DNA of 64,000 nt from positions 62,001 through 126,000 of the forward strand of contig MU385906.1 of assembly GCA_022497145.1 (NCBI GenBank), in the 5' to 3' direction. The position numbers were made by a program, and so were the translations under genes. Below are positions 24,801 through 37,800 of this stretch, piece after piece. Every line of letters starts with the position of its first letter. The stretch's first letter is position 1. Origin of the DNA: Rostrohypoxylon terebratum. Taxonomy: Eukaryota; Ascomycota; Sordariomycetes; Xylariales; Hypoxylaceae. A model generated the notes under the pieces. The model worked only from the letters and a program-made list of their open reading frames with translations, did not search any database and was not told the origin of the DNA.

Positions 24801-25768
24801 ACACGTTCTCTGGTCTATCAGACAATCTATACAACGACAAACGACAATCTGCGCCCTTGACGCTGGAGCAGACCGTTAACGCCAAGCCTACTGCTTCTTT
24901 TGTCAAGCCCGGCCAGACGTTCAAGATGTGTATGTCTGACTTCGAACCTAAAGAGACGATTCCTATCAAACTAGAAGGCAAAGCCCCATTCTATCTTGAG
25001 TTGGAAATCAAGCAGCATTCTGCCAATATACCAGAGATCTTCAAAATCCACCGCATTCCGACTCACAACTACGGAATTCAGATTCCTAGACAATATCTGA
25101 AGCTAGGGGGCCAACAGATCAGAATCCGCAAAGTACGCGATGATCGTGGCTGTCAACAAAAGATGGAGACTGGCGGCGGCGTAGTCCACGTTCAACTGTA
25201 CGAGGCTCCGTCTATTTACCCTCTCGAACAACGATCGGATTACTGCGTGGGTGAACGTATTGCCTACACCCTATCGGGAACGCCTCCGTTCGAGGTGCAA
25301 TACGAATTTGCTGGAAAGCAAATGAAGGCCAAGTCCCAAACAACTAGCTTCCGCCGTATCGCCGAATCTCCGGGCGACTTTACGATTACCAGCGTTAGCG
25401 ACAAAGGTAGCGAATGTCGCGCAGCCGTGAAACTGACCAAGACTATCCATCCTATGCCAAGCGTCAGGATTAGTAAGGGTCGCGTTATTCAGGTCGACAT
25501 CCATGAGGGAAGCGAGGTCGAAATTCTATTTGAGTTTTGGGGCACGCCCCCTTTCGAATTCACGTATACCCGAAGTACCAACGCGCGAAAGGGACAGAGG
25601 AGTCAGATTCTAGAGACGCGTCATGATGTTAGTTATGACCATAGCAAGGTGATCACAGCGAGCCTCGAAGGCACGTACGAAGTCGTGGCCATCAAGGACC
25701 AGCACTGTGCCTTTTCGACGATCGGATCGGACGGCAAGGACAAGGGACAGAAGTCGCTCAAGTATTAG
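21868..25768 (+). CDS. POM152: Nuclear pore membrane protein Pom152
   Basis: Three exons (21868-22451, 22512-24604, 24660-25768) give 1261 residues, the usual length for Pom152. The protein anchors the nuclear pore complex in the pore membrane and forms the luminal ring. A short disordered N-terminus is followed by the conserved PLIPLTLIDAPTQR motif and membrane segments at about residues 66-84, 95-113 and 127-147. About 1,000 luminal residues follow, with repeated Ig-like units, each marked by a GTPPF/GSPPY/GDGPF turn and an xYxxx(K/R)LxD-type strand. The GTPP/GxGP motif recurs at roughly 100-residue spacing, as known for the cadherin-like Ig repeats of Pom152. The start was chosen as the first ATG in frame; see the overlapping uORF. 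Introns are 60 and 55 bp, GT-AG. Confidence 0.95.
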
Positions 25769-26688
25769 GTGGATTCCTATTTTTTGGGCGGACTCGGTGC
25801 GGACGTGGATTTGGGCGCTACTGAGTTGGCGTACGAATCGAAAAGTTAGACACGTACAGCAACGAGGCGGTCCGTCTATGGACTTAATGCAGAATGGCGG
25901 AAGAGGAGGGTGGCGAGTTACGCGTTGGCTCTCCGGCATTGCATTAGCACGGCGTTATGGTAGGATAAGCAGCTTTCGCTGCTGACGGATTGCGGCAACA
26001 AGCCAAAGCAATTCGAATAAATCTTTTTTTTCTCTCCTGTAATCTGATGAGTAGACGAGTAGATGATGGGGAACTGGGGTCGGCATGCCGTGATTGTGGT
26101 AGGGATGTTATGCCGGATGTGTGGTATGCCTCCGATAAATGTGAGGTTTTATTAAGGGGTAACGTGTGGACCTCGAGAACGATTCATCATCTGCCGTTTA
26201 GGACATGTGAATTTGGACGGTGGACTCATATTCTACACTTTTTTTCGGGAGGAGGATAGAATCAACCGAGAGAATAGCCCTGGAAGAGAGGGGGTAATGA
26301 ATTTTCCCAACTATAAGACATGTTACACGATGCAACTCCGAGGGGATATTCATGCTCATTTGGGTGGTACAGTAGCAATTATAAGTAGGGCAGGATAAGG
26401 ATAGGAGATGCCGGCGACGATGCCGGCGAATGGGTCTATGTAGAGTTTGACAGCATCACCTTTCCTTATCACGGAGCACGAAGGATTGCCATCCCGGCAC
26501 CGGTCAAGATTGTCATTCTAGACGCCGGTAGAATGCATAGCATTCCGCCGATTCCGTAAGATCGGTGAATATCTGTTCGCGCCCTGTCTGATGCGGATCT
26601 GATTAACCTAGATGCTCCGTCGATCATATGTTTACCTATACGAGATGGAGCGTGGTAGTTAAAAGCAGGTTATTGGTTGGAATTTTGG

Positions 26689-26708
26689 TAGGACCTAGGA
26701 CCTAGGTA
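26689..26708. repeat. CCTAGG-type palindromic microrepeat, copy 3
   Basis: Two to three GGACCTA units, intergenic. Confidence 0.85.
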
Positions 26709-27290
26709 TTCAAGATCTAGATGATCTGCAGGATGGTCCGTTGTTGCAGCCTCAATTTTTCCTGCTGCTGGTGGTATAAATTTGACATACGACATTCACA
26801 TAATTAGTCCTGTAAGTGATCGTGGCGGGGTCTTGAGAAAGGGGTTTTTCCCCCCATCTTCCTTGTCTCCTAAGACTTCATTCACTAAGCTTTTTTAGAC
26901 ACACACACTATCAACGCTTCCGATGCCTAGCTAGCTACTAGTTGCTAGTTGTAGGAACGGGCAGACATTTGCCCACGCGGGATGGGATCGACGAACCCTC
27001 CACGCGGCTAGTATGATTCTGGCAGAACGGTTCTTCATGTTAAGTCCTACGATGAGGGTCCAATTGGCAGCTAAGGGATAGTGGCTTGCTTAGTATTTCC
27101 GTATTATTTCCTCGGGACTTCTGGCAACTGCGGGCGGCCTGGTGGCGTCTACTATGGTTGCTTTTACTCAATTCCGTGGAGATGGCATGAAGAAATTAAT
27201 AGAAACCTCTTGATAGCTTGTGTCATGGATTATAACCCCCTTCATGAGTGGGAAGTTGGAGCAAGGTCCTCATTTTATTGCCAACCCTGC

Positions 27291-27313
27291 CTACCTAGGT
27301 CCTAGGTCCTAGG
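27291..27313. repeat. CCTAGG-type palindromic microrepeat, copy 4
   Basis: Three CCTAGGT units in tandem, intergenic. Confidence 0.85.
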
Positions 27314-27713
27314 CATCTTTCAAGTCGAGGAAGAGCTACGTGATATAGGTAGCTAGAGAGGCTAGTAGTAGAGCAATATAGAATTTCCCGGCATATATGT
27401 ACCTAGACAATGTCCGAGCAGACCAATTGTCCCGATACCCCTGGAATCGACATACTACATACTGTAGTATAGTACTATGTATGTATTGATAACGGGCCGT
27501 TAGAGCGTGATTGAATAGAACTAATGAGTTCTCCTATGCCTCACGAGGTTAGACGTCACCTTCACCTCAAAAGCCGGTAGAGGCTCTAGCGACGTTGAAG
27601 CCTGTCAACTCCACTTGGCTTCATCCTTGGCCCTTGGCCCCTGGGGTTCAGTTACCAACATCCCACAGTTCTCACCATCACCCTTGAATATGCATATGCA
27701 TACTTATGTATGT

Positions 27714-27776
27714 TTATATGTATATGTATATGTATATTGTATATGTATAATGTATATGTATATGTATATGTATATA

Positions 27777-27839
<63 letters not shown>

Positions 27840-27840
27840 G
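27714..27840. repeat. TATATG microsatellite, about 127 bp
   Basis: About 20 units of TATATG/TATGTA, interrupted by TATTGT and TATATATA variants. It is open in several frames on both strands (Tyr/Met- or Thr/Tyr/His-repeat artefacts). It is the longest simple repeat in the window. Confidence 0.95.
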
Positions 27841-28828
27841 TCTATATATCCTGATGATTCTCCATTGACACTTATATAGCATATGTGACACATCACATTT
27901 TCCACGGTAAGAGTTGTTTCCCCTACATACTACACAGATGCCGTCGTAGCAGAAAACCGGAATCGATCGTATGATAGAGGACGAATTGCCGATTGCAGGT
28001 GTCCAGGGTCCCCTCTCTCCAATCACGCAGCCGGATCGAGACTTGGATCATCGTCTACCCCGGATTGACAAGATCCCACCACACTTACCAGAGTTGCTAG
28101 CCAGAGTTGCACGTCTCGTATCTTCGATCACGCGCGTTCGATATCCAGACTGCGGCACAGACGCTCCTGAAACAAGAAGACGACGGCAGCAGCAAGATCC
28201 CGGCCGTCAGTTTGATACACCACCTTACACCACCTTACACCACCTGCATATCGGGGGTCTGTCCAATAGGGTGGACCCGTGCGCCGCCCGGGCGAGTGTT
28301 TCTAGTTTCGATCTCCTTCCCGGATGGTCACCTTTGGCTGGCTGGCTTCTTAACTACGAACCGTTTCCCGCAGAGACAACCTTGGAAGTTTATTAGGAGT
28401 AGACAAAGTGATACGTCAAGGCTGACGATTCGAAGCCTCGTCTGTTGTTAAAACATTGTGGCAACATACCTATATCCGAAACTGCTTCATTCATTGCTCC
28501 AAGTGTTTGCCTTGTGTCTGCCTTCTTTTTTCAGCGTCGCTTTTTCTCGAGAGGAAGGGTTACATCTAGGGCTGTGGCTTGGCAACCTGCTTCGCCGACC
28601 TGGAATCCTCGCGGAGGGCTGAAGTCTGAGACCGGCTTTTTACACACCTAAATTCAAATTCATAAAAACTCCGGAGACATCCATATTCATCGGAGACTGT
28701 TCATATATAAACGGCGCAGGCTCTGGTAAACATATCTTGCCGTGGGCAGTCCTGTCGGTGGAGAAGAATCATAAGAAATTACCGGAAATTACCTGATAGC
28801 AAGGATTGCCATCCTTTCAGATCTCACA

Positions 28829-31155
28829 ATGGTGTATTGCGGGAAACCCTCAAAGGGTTGTCAGATGTGTCGGACCCGAAGAATCAAGGTATGTTCAGGT
28901 TTGTCGACTAGAACTTACCATATCGCAAGCTAACTCATGTCTCTTTTTTTTTTCCAACACCAAAGTGCGACGAGACAAAGCCAACATGCAACCAGTGCGC
29001 CAAGTCACGGCGCCAATGTCCGGGGTACAAGGACGAATTCGACCTCGTCTTCCGGAACGAGACACAAGCCACCGAACGGCGCGCCCGCCGCGCCGACAGC
29101 AAAAAGGGCAGCATGTCCCAAAAAGCGCCTATGAAAGCGGACTCGGGCCTCGTCTCCCCTGTATCCCCAATAGGAGGGGACCTCAAGGTGTCCGTCCTGT
29201 TCGCGCAATCCCTCCAGTCCCAAGCCTGCGTCCCCTCGTCGCTCAACACGCCCGTCGAGCACCGGGCTAGCTGCCATTTCGTGTCGAACTTCATCCTGGT
29301 CCCGCCGGAGGGCGGCGAGGGACGCACGCGCGGGTTCATGGATTTCATTATCCCGTTGCTGAAGACGGACCCGGGGGGTCATCTGCAGCGTGCTTTCGAC
29401 GCCTGCGCGATGGCGTTCTTGGATAACCGGGCCGGGGGAGAGGGGAGGTTTGCGGAGAAGGCGTTGAGGGAGTATACGAGGGCGCTGAATGGTACGAATG
29501 TGGCGCTGAGGGATCCGAGGACGCAGTTGGCGGATTCGACGTTGGCGGCGGTGTTGTTGTTGGGGTTATTTGAGGTATGTTGGATTAAAATCCTTGTGAA
29601 AAGGCAGAGGATGAGGATGGTATTCATGCTAACTCGTTAACACGCGTAGAGCATTACGGCGAAACAAATCGGCATGCTGAATTGGGGCTCGCATACCGAG
29701 GGTGCTATACAACTTGTCAAGGCCAGGGGGAAGAAGCAGCTCAAGACCAAAGTTGGCTTGACGCTGTTCATCGCCGTGAGGACGCAGATGGTTTGTCCAC
29801 TCTTACCCCTTTTACCCTACTTTTCTTTACCTACCATCCTACTTTCCACCATCAACCATCACAATACTAACCTAACCCAGATCATACATAGCCTCACATC
29901 CGGCACAACCCCAATCATGGGTGCCGAGTGGTGGATCGACGACGCGGTCCGCGACGGCACCGCAGCAGACTGCCACCGCCTGATGATCAAAACCGGCGAA
30001 CTCCGCGCCGAAGTAACGCGGCTCATGAACAGCATGCCACGCACGCCCTCCAACATGGACGTGATGCTCGAGATGATCCGGCGCCTGCAAGCCGCCGACC
30101 AGGACGTCGTAGCCTGGATGCGCGAGGTGCCTCCGTCGTGGCGATACCGCACTGTGGCCTGGGAAGACAGCGTGCCAGGCGGCGACTACGGGCGCGCGGA
30201 GGTGTTTCCCGGCCGGGTCGACATGTACCGCGACTTCTACATCGCGAGCGTGTGGAATACGAGCCGGACGGCGCGACTCGTGCTCATGAGCCTGGTGGTG
30301 CGGTGCGCGGCGTGGGTGTGCAGCCCGGTCGACTACCGGACGACGAGGGAGTACGCGACGGCGGCGCGCACGTGCGTCGACACGATCACGGACATCATCG
30401 CCAGCGTGCCGTACCACCTAGGCTGGCACCTGAAGGAGGGCAACCGGAGGCGCATCAGGCAGTTTCTGAAGCACCGGCGCCAGCAGCAGCACCACTTCGA
30501 CGACGGGTCCGCTTTCGCTTTCGACGTAGGGTTAGGGGACGCAGACGCAGACGGAAACGGGGACGGGGACGGGGACGACAGCGCGGACGACCACCTGGGC
30601 CTCCACGACGGCGCGTTCGCGTGCGGCGAGGCGGGCCACGTCAAGGCGCTCGCTGGGTACTTCCTCACGTGGCCGCTGACGTGCCTCACTAGCCAGGACT
30701 ACACAACGGACGCGCAGCGCGCCTGGATCCAGGGGCGTCTGGCGTTCATCGGCAACGAGCTCGGCGTCAAGTACGCGCACATCCTCAAGCAGCTGCAGAT
30801 CCGCATCCCGTCCATGCTGATCCGCCGCGACGGGCTCATGGCCAGCCCGTACGGCGCCGCGCACGATTACCTCCGGCTCGTCAGCGAGGCTAGGAGGATG
30901 CAGCAGACGCAGTTGAATACGGAGACGGGACGGGCGGGACAGCAGCAGCAGGAGTGCGACGCGGATGGCGGCGTGGGCGCGCAGCTGCTGTCGCCGGCGA
31001 GTAGTAGTGGTAGCGCGAGCCCCTTAGAACACGTCGAAGCGATGCAGAAGGAACGGTTCGAGATACATCGCGCGGAGTTGCTCGCGAAGGCCGCCGGGGG
31101 ACGGGACGCCGGCGAGGGAGCTAAGTGGGTTGCGCAGAAGTGGCTCACTGTGTGA
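28829..31155 (+). CDS. Zn2Cys6 (Gal4-type) transcription factor with fungal-specific C-terminal region
   Basis: Four exons (28829-28888, 28966-29574, 29650-29790, 29881-31155) give 694 residues. The N-terminal zinc cluster is complete: Cys11-x2-Cys14-x6-Cys21-x6-Cys28-x2-Cys31-x6-Cys38, with the basic RTRRIK between Cys14 and Cys21. Intron 1 lies inside the cluster, as is common in the family. The remainder has the helical pattern of the fungal-specific transcription factor domain (fungal_trans_2 style): LLGLFE, an AIQLVKARG-type motif, WRYRTVAWE and LARYxxxW-like segments. An Asp/Gly-rich insert lies at about residues 485-510. Intron 3 (90 bp) is in phase and stop-free, so reading through it adds 30 residues; its ACTAAC branch point and CAG acceptor favour splicing. 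Exon 4 is much more GC-rich than its neighbours. The target genes are unknown. Confidence 0.9.
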
Positions 31156-32359
31156 TTGCTGTGGACTTTGGACTTTGGACTTTTTATTTTTCGTATCTCA
31201 TCAACTGAGAAACCTGGGATTAGGAGTCTGTTAAATGGGGTTGGGGGGCAACATGGAGACTTGGTCGGCTAGTTGCTTGATTACTCTAGGGGGCTTGGGT
31301 TGGGTTTGGGCCTTCGACTATGGTGGCCACTTACGACATCCATATCACATTCCATCTTCTGATTTAGGGGAGTTCGGAGTTTCTTCTTGTCGGCCTCGAA
31401 AAAAAAAACGGCGGATCACTGGCTTACTAGAGCTCATATTGCTATATGACCGCAAGGACATCACATTTCGATATCTTCTGAAAAGAATAGTAGCTTAGGG
31501 GAGTCGGAATCAAGGAAGGGCGGAAGTGTGCAAAGGCTATGATATGGATGGCCCACGTTCTCAAGATGGGCCTCGTTATATGTAAAAATAGGAGCGTTTA
31601 CGAAATACGTAGTGAGGAAAGTATCTAAGACACCACTAACACCATGTCATGCACGATCCCGCAGGGACATAGGTCTACGGAGTTTACCAACTTCTTGGCA
31701 AATCCGCCATGTTGTGATACAAGCTTGTTTTGCTAGGTACAGCTCAGTCTACACAGTGTTCAAAGCACGAGACATAGCACGAGGCTTATTTACCAAGTCA
31801 GCAAGTGTGACCTGAAGTGGTTGGACAAGGTGACCGCGACAACAGTGACGAGAATACGCTGATACGTAAATGAAATTGCAGTTGTCTCATTGCTTTTGGT
31901 ACAAGAAAGGGAAGTGTCTGGAAACGCCGAATCCTCTCCTCTCTCTGTTGTTAATACTGTTAATACTAGTACAAGGCCCATCTAACCTTCAGCCAGGGAC
32001 CAGGGTATCATCGTATATCGTACAAGGTCTTCTTGCGCAATGCGCCCCTCCAGTAACCGTGCGCTCCTTAGCAGATTGGTCGGCCGTGATGTCTCGTTGA
32101 TATATAGATGTAGCTCCGCGTCTTTTGGGGTTGCGATCGCGTAAGGCGCAAGTGATTTCCAAGGTTGACATGTGCGGAACATGCGAAATAGGTAGGTCCA
32201 CCTAAAATCGCGTAGTCCTGGCGGAGGCCTCCCGCTTTGCGAAAAAGAAAAAGCCGCCTGTCTCACAAGTCTCACAAGGCTCAATCTAGGCCAGACATGC
32301 CCATGACAACCTGTCACGACCTAGAACGCGCCTCAATTCCCCCCAATTCCCTTATGCGT
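31156..32359. other. Intergenic region between convergent genes
   Basis: 1.2 kb with only short, overlapping frames and no recognisable feature. Confidence 0.6.
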
Positions 32360-32853
32360 CTATCTCCTCTTGACGGCGGTCGGCTTGGGAGCGCTCATAT
32401 TCCAGGCTTTCACAACCCAACTCTGCGTCGCGTCGACGTAGCGCTCCTGTTCGACATGCTTAACGCCGACTTTGAGGCCGTCCTTGGTGAAAACTAAGTT
32501 CTTCTTGGCCATGCGCTTCTCGGTGCTGTCCCGAATCTTGGCGACGCTAAGGTAGATCTGGTAACCAACGAACCCGGCACCGCCCACGACAACAAGGAGG
32601 ATCAGGAGAGGTAGAAGCTGTCTATTATAGAGGTAAGCGATTGCGCTTTTGTTAGCGAATGATATCTCGTGAAGGGTCGCGTGTCCGCGTGCTAGATGAT
32701 TAGGTAGGTATATAGGTATATAGGTATATAGGTAGATACCAATGGTAGATTGGTTGATAATAGATATGATAAATAAGATCAGTGGATTCTGTAGTTGTAC
32801 CTGAAAGTTGAAGGCTTGGTCTCAATCCGAGGTGATTTACTTTTCCAAACCAT
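32360..32853 (-). CDS. Conserved fungal small single-pass membrane protein, function unknown
   Basis: Two exons on the minus strand (32853-32801, 32621-32360) join in frame to 104 residues. A short basic N-terminus (MVWKSKSPRIE) leads to one hydrophobic segment at about residues 19-40 (LLPLLILLVVVGGAGFVGY), followed by a helical, Lys-rich soluble tail that includes DGLKVGVKHV and ATQSWVVKAWN. The splice was chosen because it joins FRQLLPLL in frame with a clean GT donor and TAG acceptor. I recall a similar small protein as widespread and uncharacterised in Pezizomycotina; no function is known to me. Topology is probably N-in, C-out of an endomembrane, but this is inference. Confidence 0.78.
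32702..32738. repeat. TATATAGG-type tandem repeat inside the intron
   Basis: Three to four units of the 9-bp TAGGTATA-type repeat. It lies in the 179-bp intron (32622-32800) of the small membrane-protein gene. Confidence 0.8.
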
Positions 32854-34884
32854 GATTGTCGATCTGAATTATCGTTGCGGCTTTGAATCTTAATTGGTGC
32901 AGAACGAAAAAAAAAGTGTCTAGTTAAAGATGATACGTTGAATTCGCAAAGTGAGAGTAGGACCAAGGGATTATAATATAAGAATAAGTTACAGATAAAG
33001 AAGAGAGAAATGGAATTGGTTAAAATATAAAATTTGGCAACTTTCTCGATTCAGTCGATTTTTAGTGTCAGACTATGAAGATCTACAGGACGAGAGAGGA
33101 AAGATCGAGTCTAGACTCTCGTGTAAGGTTTTGCTTGCATGCAGTCGCGTGGGAGAAGAGAAGGGGAAAAGGAAAGGGAAAGGAAAAGGGAAAGAAAAAA
33201 GGTGCCCAGATGGAAGTCTCAGCCGATAGCAAAGATTCCCTCGAGCGTGATTATAACATGTGCTTGCCGTCCTAGATGAATCGTAACAGAACCTTGAACC
33301 GCTAATAGGCAAATGCTAAAACTGCTAAAATTAGGCGGACAAGGCCGCTAAAATGTGTAGGACAAGGGGAAAACAAGGGGAACCCGTCCTGCCCGTCCTG
33401 CCCGTCCTGGTCCTGCCCGTCCAAACTTATCCCACCCATCATCCAACTGCCAACTGCCAACTGCCAACCCATCTAAGCCTTCTATGTAGCTCAGTGCCTT
33501 CCTATTTCAGCTTTTGATACACAGGATTCGATTGATTCCAAGCTGGAACTTCGGCACCTCGCATTGCAGATAGTTAAGTGGTACCTAAGACTTAAGTATA
33601 CCTAGGGGGGTATATATTTGTACATGATCGGATGAGGCCTGGTGCTTACGCAGTTAGGGGAAATGCACATATAAATCTACGGGTATGTATCCATTGGTAG
33701 TGGATAGGTGGGGTTCAAAGACACAATTGAGGGACCGATCGATCCTTGTATGTACAGTCCACTTCACCGAAGCTTAGCCGTTCTGGGTGCTATGGCTTCT
33801 TTAGGTGAAGACCTTTTAAGTTTTTGTTACGTAGAACTAGCTAGCCCTGGAGATTCCATCATTACTCCATTACTACTGCGTAAAGGGTATACTTCACGTG
33901 ACTTGCTGTGGATGAGATGATTATCTAAAATGAGCTAACCTACTCTTGGCTAGTTCCGATCTCAGATGAGGTCAAGCTGGCATCTGGCTAGTAGTAAAAT
34001 GGCAAGGTACCTACCGGTAAGGAAGGAACAGGAAAAAAAAAAAAAAAAAGCTTGGACCAATTCCAACCTTGAACCTCCAGCTCTCAGTCAAAGCCTGCCC
34101 ACTTCTTCGCTTCTTTAGGACATTAGGACGATGCCCACCATTTTTGTTGCAACTCTGTCGAATCACAGCGTTATTTGGCTTGTGAATTTCTCAATTTGTA
34201 CAAGTTGTTGTTAAATTCCGGCAGCATCAAGATCATTAGGAAGAAGACCAAGACAACGATCTTATAAAATCAATTCTTTTTATTACATTTGGTTGTTTCT
34301 AAAACATTTTCCTTTTTTATTAGGAAAACTCGTCTTCCTCTCCTTGATTTTACGATACTTGTCGATCTATTAAATTGTGTTGTATGATTAGGTACTGTTT
34401 ATCAAGAGTAAGTTAGTGGATTTATTAGCAATGTGAGCAAACTTAGCAGGGTTTCTCCAGTGTTCAAGCTCCAGACTCCAGTTACCAGTACTACTGCCTT
34501 GTACAGCAGTACTGTAGACTAGTTCGCAACTGTTAGCACATTTAGCACTTTAGCACACACTTAGCACTCACAAACGTGGCCTCCGCCCAAATCCATCATC
34601 CCTCCAGCCCACCGACCCTCCTATCGAATCGTGGCCACAAGCCTTGCACTTGGTAACCTAGTAGTAACCACCACCACCACGTTCCACCTTAACCAACTAC
34701 ATTTACAGGCTCACAATCTCTCCTCGATCCCGGTCTTATTACCTTACATCCAGTGCGCACCGAATTGCTACGACCGAGAGGAGAGAGTCGACCTTGACCA
34801 TCATTGCATAAGAGGAAGTAGAAAGGCGGGATTCAACACAAGCTAGATCAGGTCAGGAAAATAGAGTTGACCGCTTGCGCCAAG
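32854..34884. other. Intergenic region upstream of SEC24
   Basis: 2 kb between divergent genes. It holds short tandem repeats (CCCGTCCTG at 33382-33422; CCAACTG at 33443-33469), purine-rich tracts and a 17-bp poly-A (34033-34049). The last 250 bp look like the SEC24 leader. No gene supported. Confidence 0.6.
33382..33469. repeat. Two short tandem repeats (CCCGTCCTG and CCAACTG units)
   Basis: Four units of a 9-bp GTCCTGCCC repeat (33382-33422) and, 20 bp further, three to four units of a 7-bp AACTGCC repeat (33443-33469). Confidence 0.85.
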
Positions 34885-37800
34885 ATGGCTGCTCCCAACG
34901 ACGGCTACGGCCAATATCCTCCCCAGCAGTATGGCCAGGAAGCGCCCTACACCGATCAACCACCACAAGGTGCCGCATACGAAGGACAGACCACATCGCC
35001 TCCTCCACACCAAGCCGCAGCCGCAGCGCATCACAAGAAGAAGAGAGGTTATGCTACCCAGGCCTTCGAGTTTGGAAGCGGCGCAAATGCCGGTGCTACC
35101 GGCCCAACCCCTGGCGGTATGCCCTCGCCCGCCTTTGGAGCTCCTGGTCAACCGCCGCAGCCTTCACCGGGCTACGGCGCCTATCCTGGCCAGGAGTATC
35201 AGCAGGGCGGTTATGTTTCCCCCGGAGCCGCGCCATCGCCCTACGGTGTCCCTCAACAACCGGGCACTCCTGCTCAACCGGGAATGGGCTACCAAGCTCC
35301 CGACCCTTATCACCAGCCGGCAACTGGATACCCAGCTCCGGGTGTCGCTGGTGTAACCCAGGGAATGGCTGGTATGAACATGGGGGCGGCACCTCAGCCC
35401 GGCGTTCAGCAGCCCGGCCAGCAAGCCCGGCTTACCTTGAACCAACTCTACCCGACCGATCTCCTAAACCAGCCTTTCAACGTCTCAGAGCTCGACCTAC
35501 CCCCTCCTCCCTGCATCCTGCCACCGAATGTGAGTACTCCGTGCTGTGAATGCCTTGGATGCCCACGATACGTTGTTTAGTAGTCAATGCTAATTCCAAT
35601 AAAAGGCTAGCGTCACGCAGTCCCCCGATGCAAATTGTCCCCCTAAATATATCCGATCTACCTTAAATGCGGTCCCTACCACACACTCTCTGCTGAAGAA
35701 GTCCAAGCTACCATTCGCCCTCGTTATCCAGCCTTATGCCGCGCTTCACGACATTGACGACCCCGTTCCAGTGGTACAGGATCAAGTTATTGCACGATGT
35801 CGAAGATGTCGAACATATATCAACCCTTATGTCATCTTCCTAGACCAAGGTCATAGGTGGAGATGTAACATGTGTAATCTCACCAACGATGTACCGCAAG
35901 CCTTCGATTGGGACGCTGCCGCACAGAAGAGCGTCAACCGATGGGATAGACACGAGCTAAACCACGCCGTCGTCGAGTTTGTAGCACCTCAGGAGTATAT
36001 GGTCCGTCCCCCGCAACCCCTCGTGTACTTGTTCCTTTTCGACGTTAGCTATGCTGCCGTCTCTACCGGACTTCTTGCCACGAGCGCGCGGACCATTTTA
36101 GACAGTCTTAACAGGATACCAAATGCCGATCGACGAACTCGACTAGGATTCATTGCGGTAGACTCGAGCTTGCACTATTTCTCCATCCCTAAAGACGACG
36201 AGGAAAACGTAGAGACGACTATGCTGGTTATTAGTGACTTGGATGAGCCGTTCCTACCCGTTCCTCAAGACCTTCTAGTTCCTTTAATAGAGAGTCGAAA
36301 CAGTATCGAGAACTTTTTATCCAAGCTGCCCGACATGTTCCAGAACAATCAGAGCAACGGCTCGTGCATGGGATCAGCTCTGAGAGCCGGCCACAAGCTT
36401 ATCTCGCCATTAGGTGGTAAGATTGTGGTTCTAAGCGCTTCATTGCCGAACCTGGGAGTTGGCAAGTTGGAGATGCGGGAAGATAAAAAGCTACTTGGCA
36501 CGTCCAAGGAAAGCGGTCTTCTCCAGACAGCTAACAGCTTCTACAAATCGTTTGCTGTCGAGTGCTCCAAAAACCAGGTTTCTATCGACATGTTCCTCTT
36601 TTCCTCGCAGTATCAAGACGTAGCCTCGCTAAGCAACCTTCCTCGATACACTGGTGGTCAAACTTGGTTCTACCCTGGATGGAATGCTGGCCGTGCCGAG
36701 GATGCTGTAAAATTTGCTTCGGAGTTCAGCGACTTCCTATCCTCGGAGATTGGCTTGGAAGCGGTGCTCAGGGTACGAGCTACAACCGGCTTGCGTATGA
36801 GCACGTTCTACGGAAACTTCTTCAACAGGTCCTCAGATCTGTGTGCTTTCCCGGCATTCCCTCGCGACCAATGCTACGTGGTCGAGGTGGCTATTGACGA
36901 GACTCTACAGAAGAATTACGTCTGCTTGCAAGCTGGTGTCTTATACACCACTTGCAACGGTGAACGACGCATCCGTGTCATGACGCTCGCGATTCCTACC
37001 ACAACTAATCTTGCAGATGTATACGCCTCGGCGGATCAGTGCGCTATCACGACTTACTTCACCCACAAGGCCGTCGAGAGGGCATTGAGCAGCGGTTTAG
37101 ATGCTGCCCGCGATGCTCTCCAGAGCAAACTCATAGAACTCCTCCAGACTTTCAAGAAGGAACTTGGTGGTGGAAGCATGGGAGGTGGTGGCTTACAGTT
37201 CCCTGCTAACCTACGCGGTCTCCCCGTGCTCTTTTTGGGTCTGATTAAGCACGTCGGTCTTCGGAAATCGGCGCAGATTCCGTCCGATCTCCGATCTGCA
37301 GCTCTCTGCCAGCTTTCTACGTTACCTCTACCACTTTTGATGCAGTATATCTACCCTCACCTTTACTCGCTTCATGATATGCCCGATAATGCCGGAGTCC
37401 CTGACCCGGAGACGAGCCAGATTGTTCTCCCGCCACCCCTAAACCTGTCGTCAGAGCGATTCGTCTCGTACGGCCTGTACTTGATCGACGATGGTACCAC
37501 GCAATTCTTATGGGTTGGACGAGACGCTGTACCGCAACTGTTGGCGGACGTTTTTGGTGTGGCAGATCGCACGCAGTTACGTGTTGGCAAGGGTTCGATT
37601 CCGGAGTTAGATAACGACTTCAACGAACGAGTGCGGGCTATCATCCAGAAGAGCCGGGATCACCTGTCGCGTGGAGTGGGCAGCATCGTTGTGCCACATC
37701 TATATATCGTACGGGAAGACGGCGAGCCAAGCTTGAAGCTTTGGGCTCAGACGCTACTGGTGGAAGACCGGGCAGACCAAGGAATGAGCTTCGGCCAATG

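Larger units (their letters stand above)
25769..28828. other. 3 kb intergenic region with CCTAGG palindromes and a large TATATG microsatellite
   Basis: Contains CCTAGG microrepeats at 26689-26708 and 27291-27313 and the TATATG array at 27714-27840. A 141-codon frame at 27971-28396 begins with ATG, but it has no recognisable domain and overlaps other frames, so I do not call it. The last few hundred bases form the promoter of the Zn2Cys6 gene. Confidence 0.55.

Noticed and set aside
27652..28026. Thr/Tyr/His-repeat frame across the TATATG array
   Set aside because: Produced by the microsatellite alone.
27971..28396. 141-codon ATG frame before the Zn2Cys6 gene
   Set aside because: No recognisable domain, overlaps another equally long frame, and composition is not clearly coding.
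29928..30692. 254-codon frame overlapping the transcription factor exon
   Set aside because: Arg/Pro/Gly/His-rich shadow of a GC-rich exon; the real frame shows the transcription-factor pattern.
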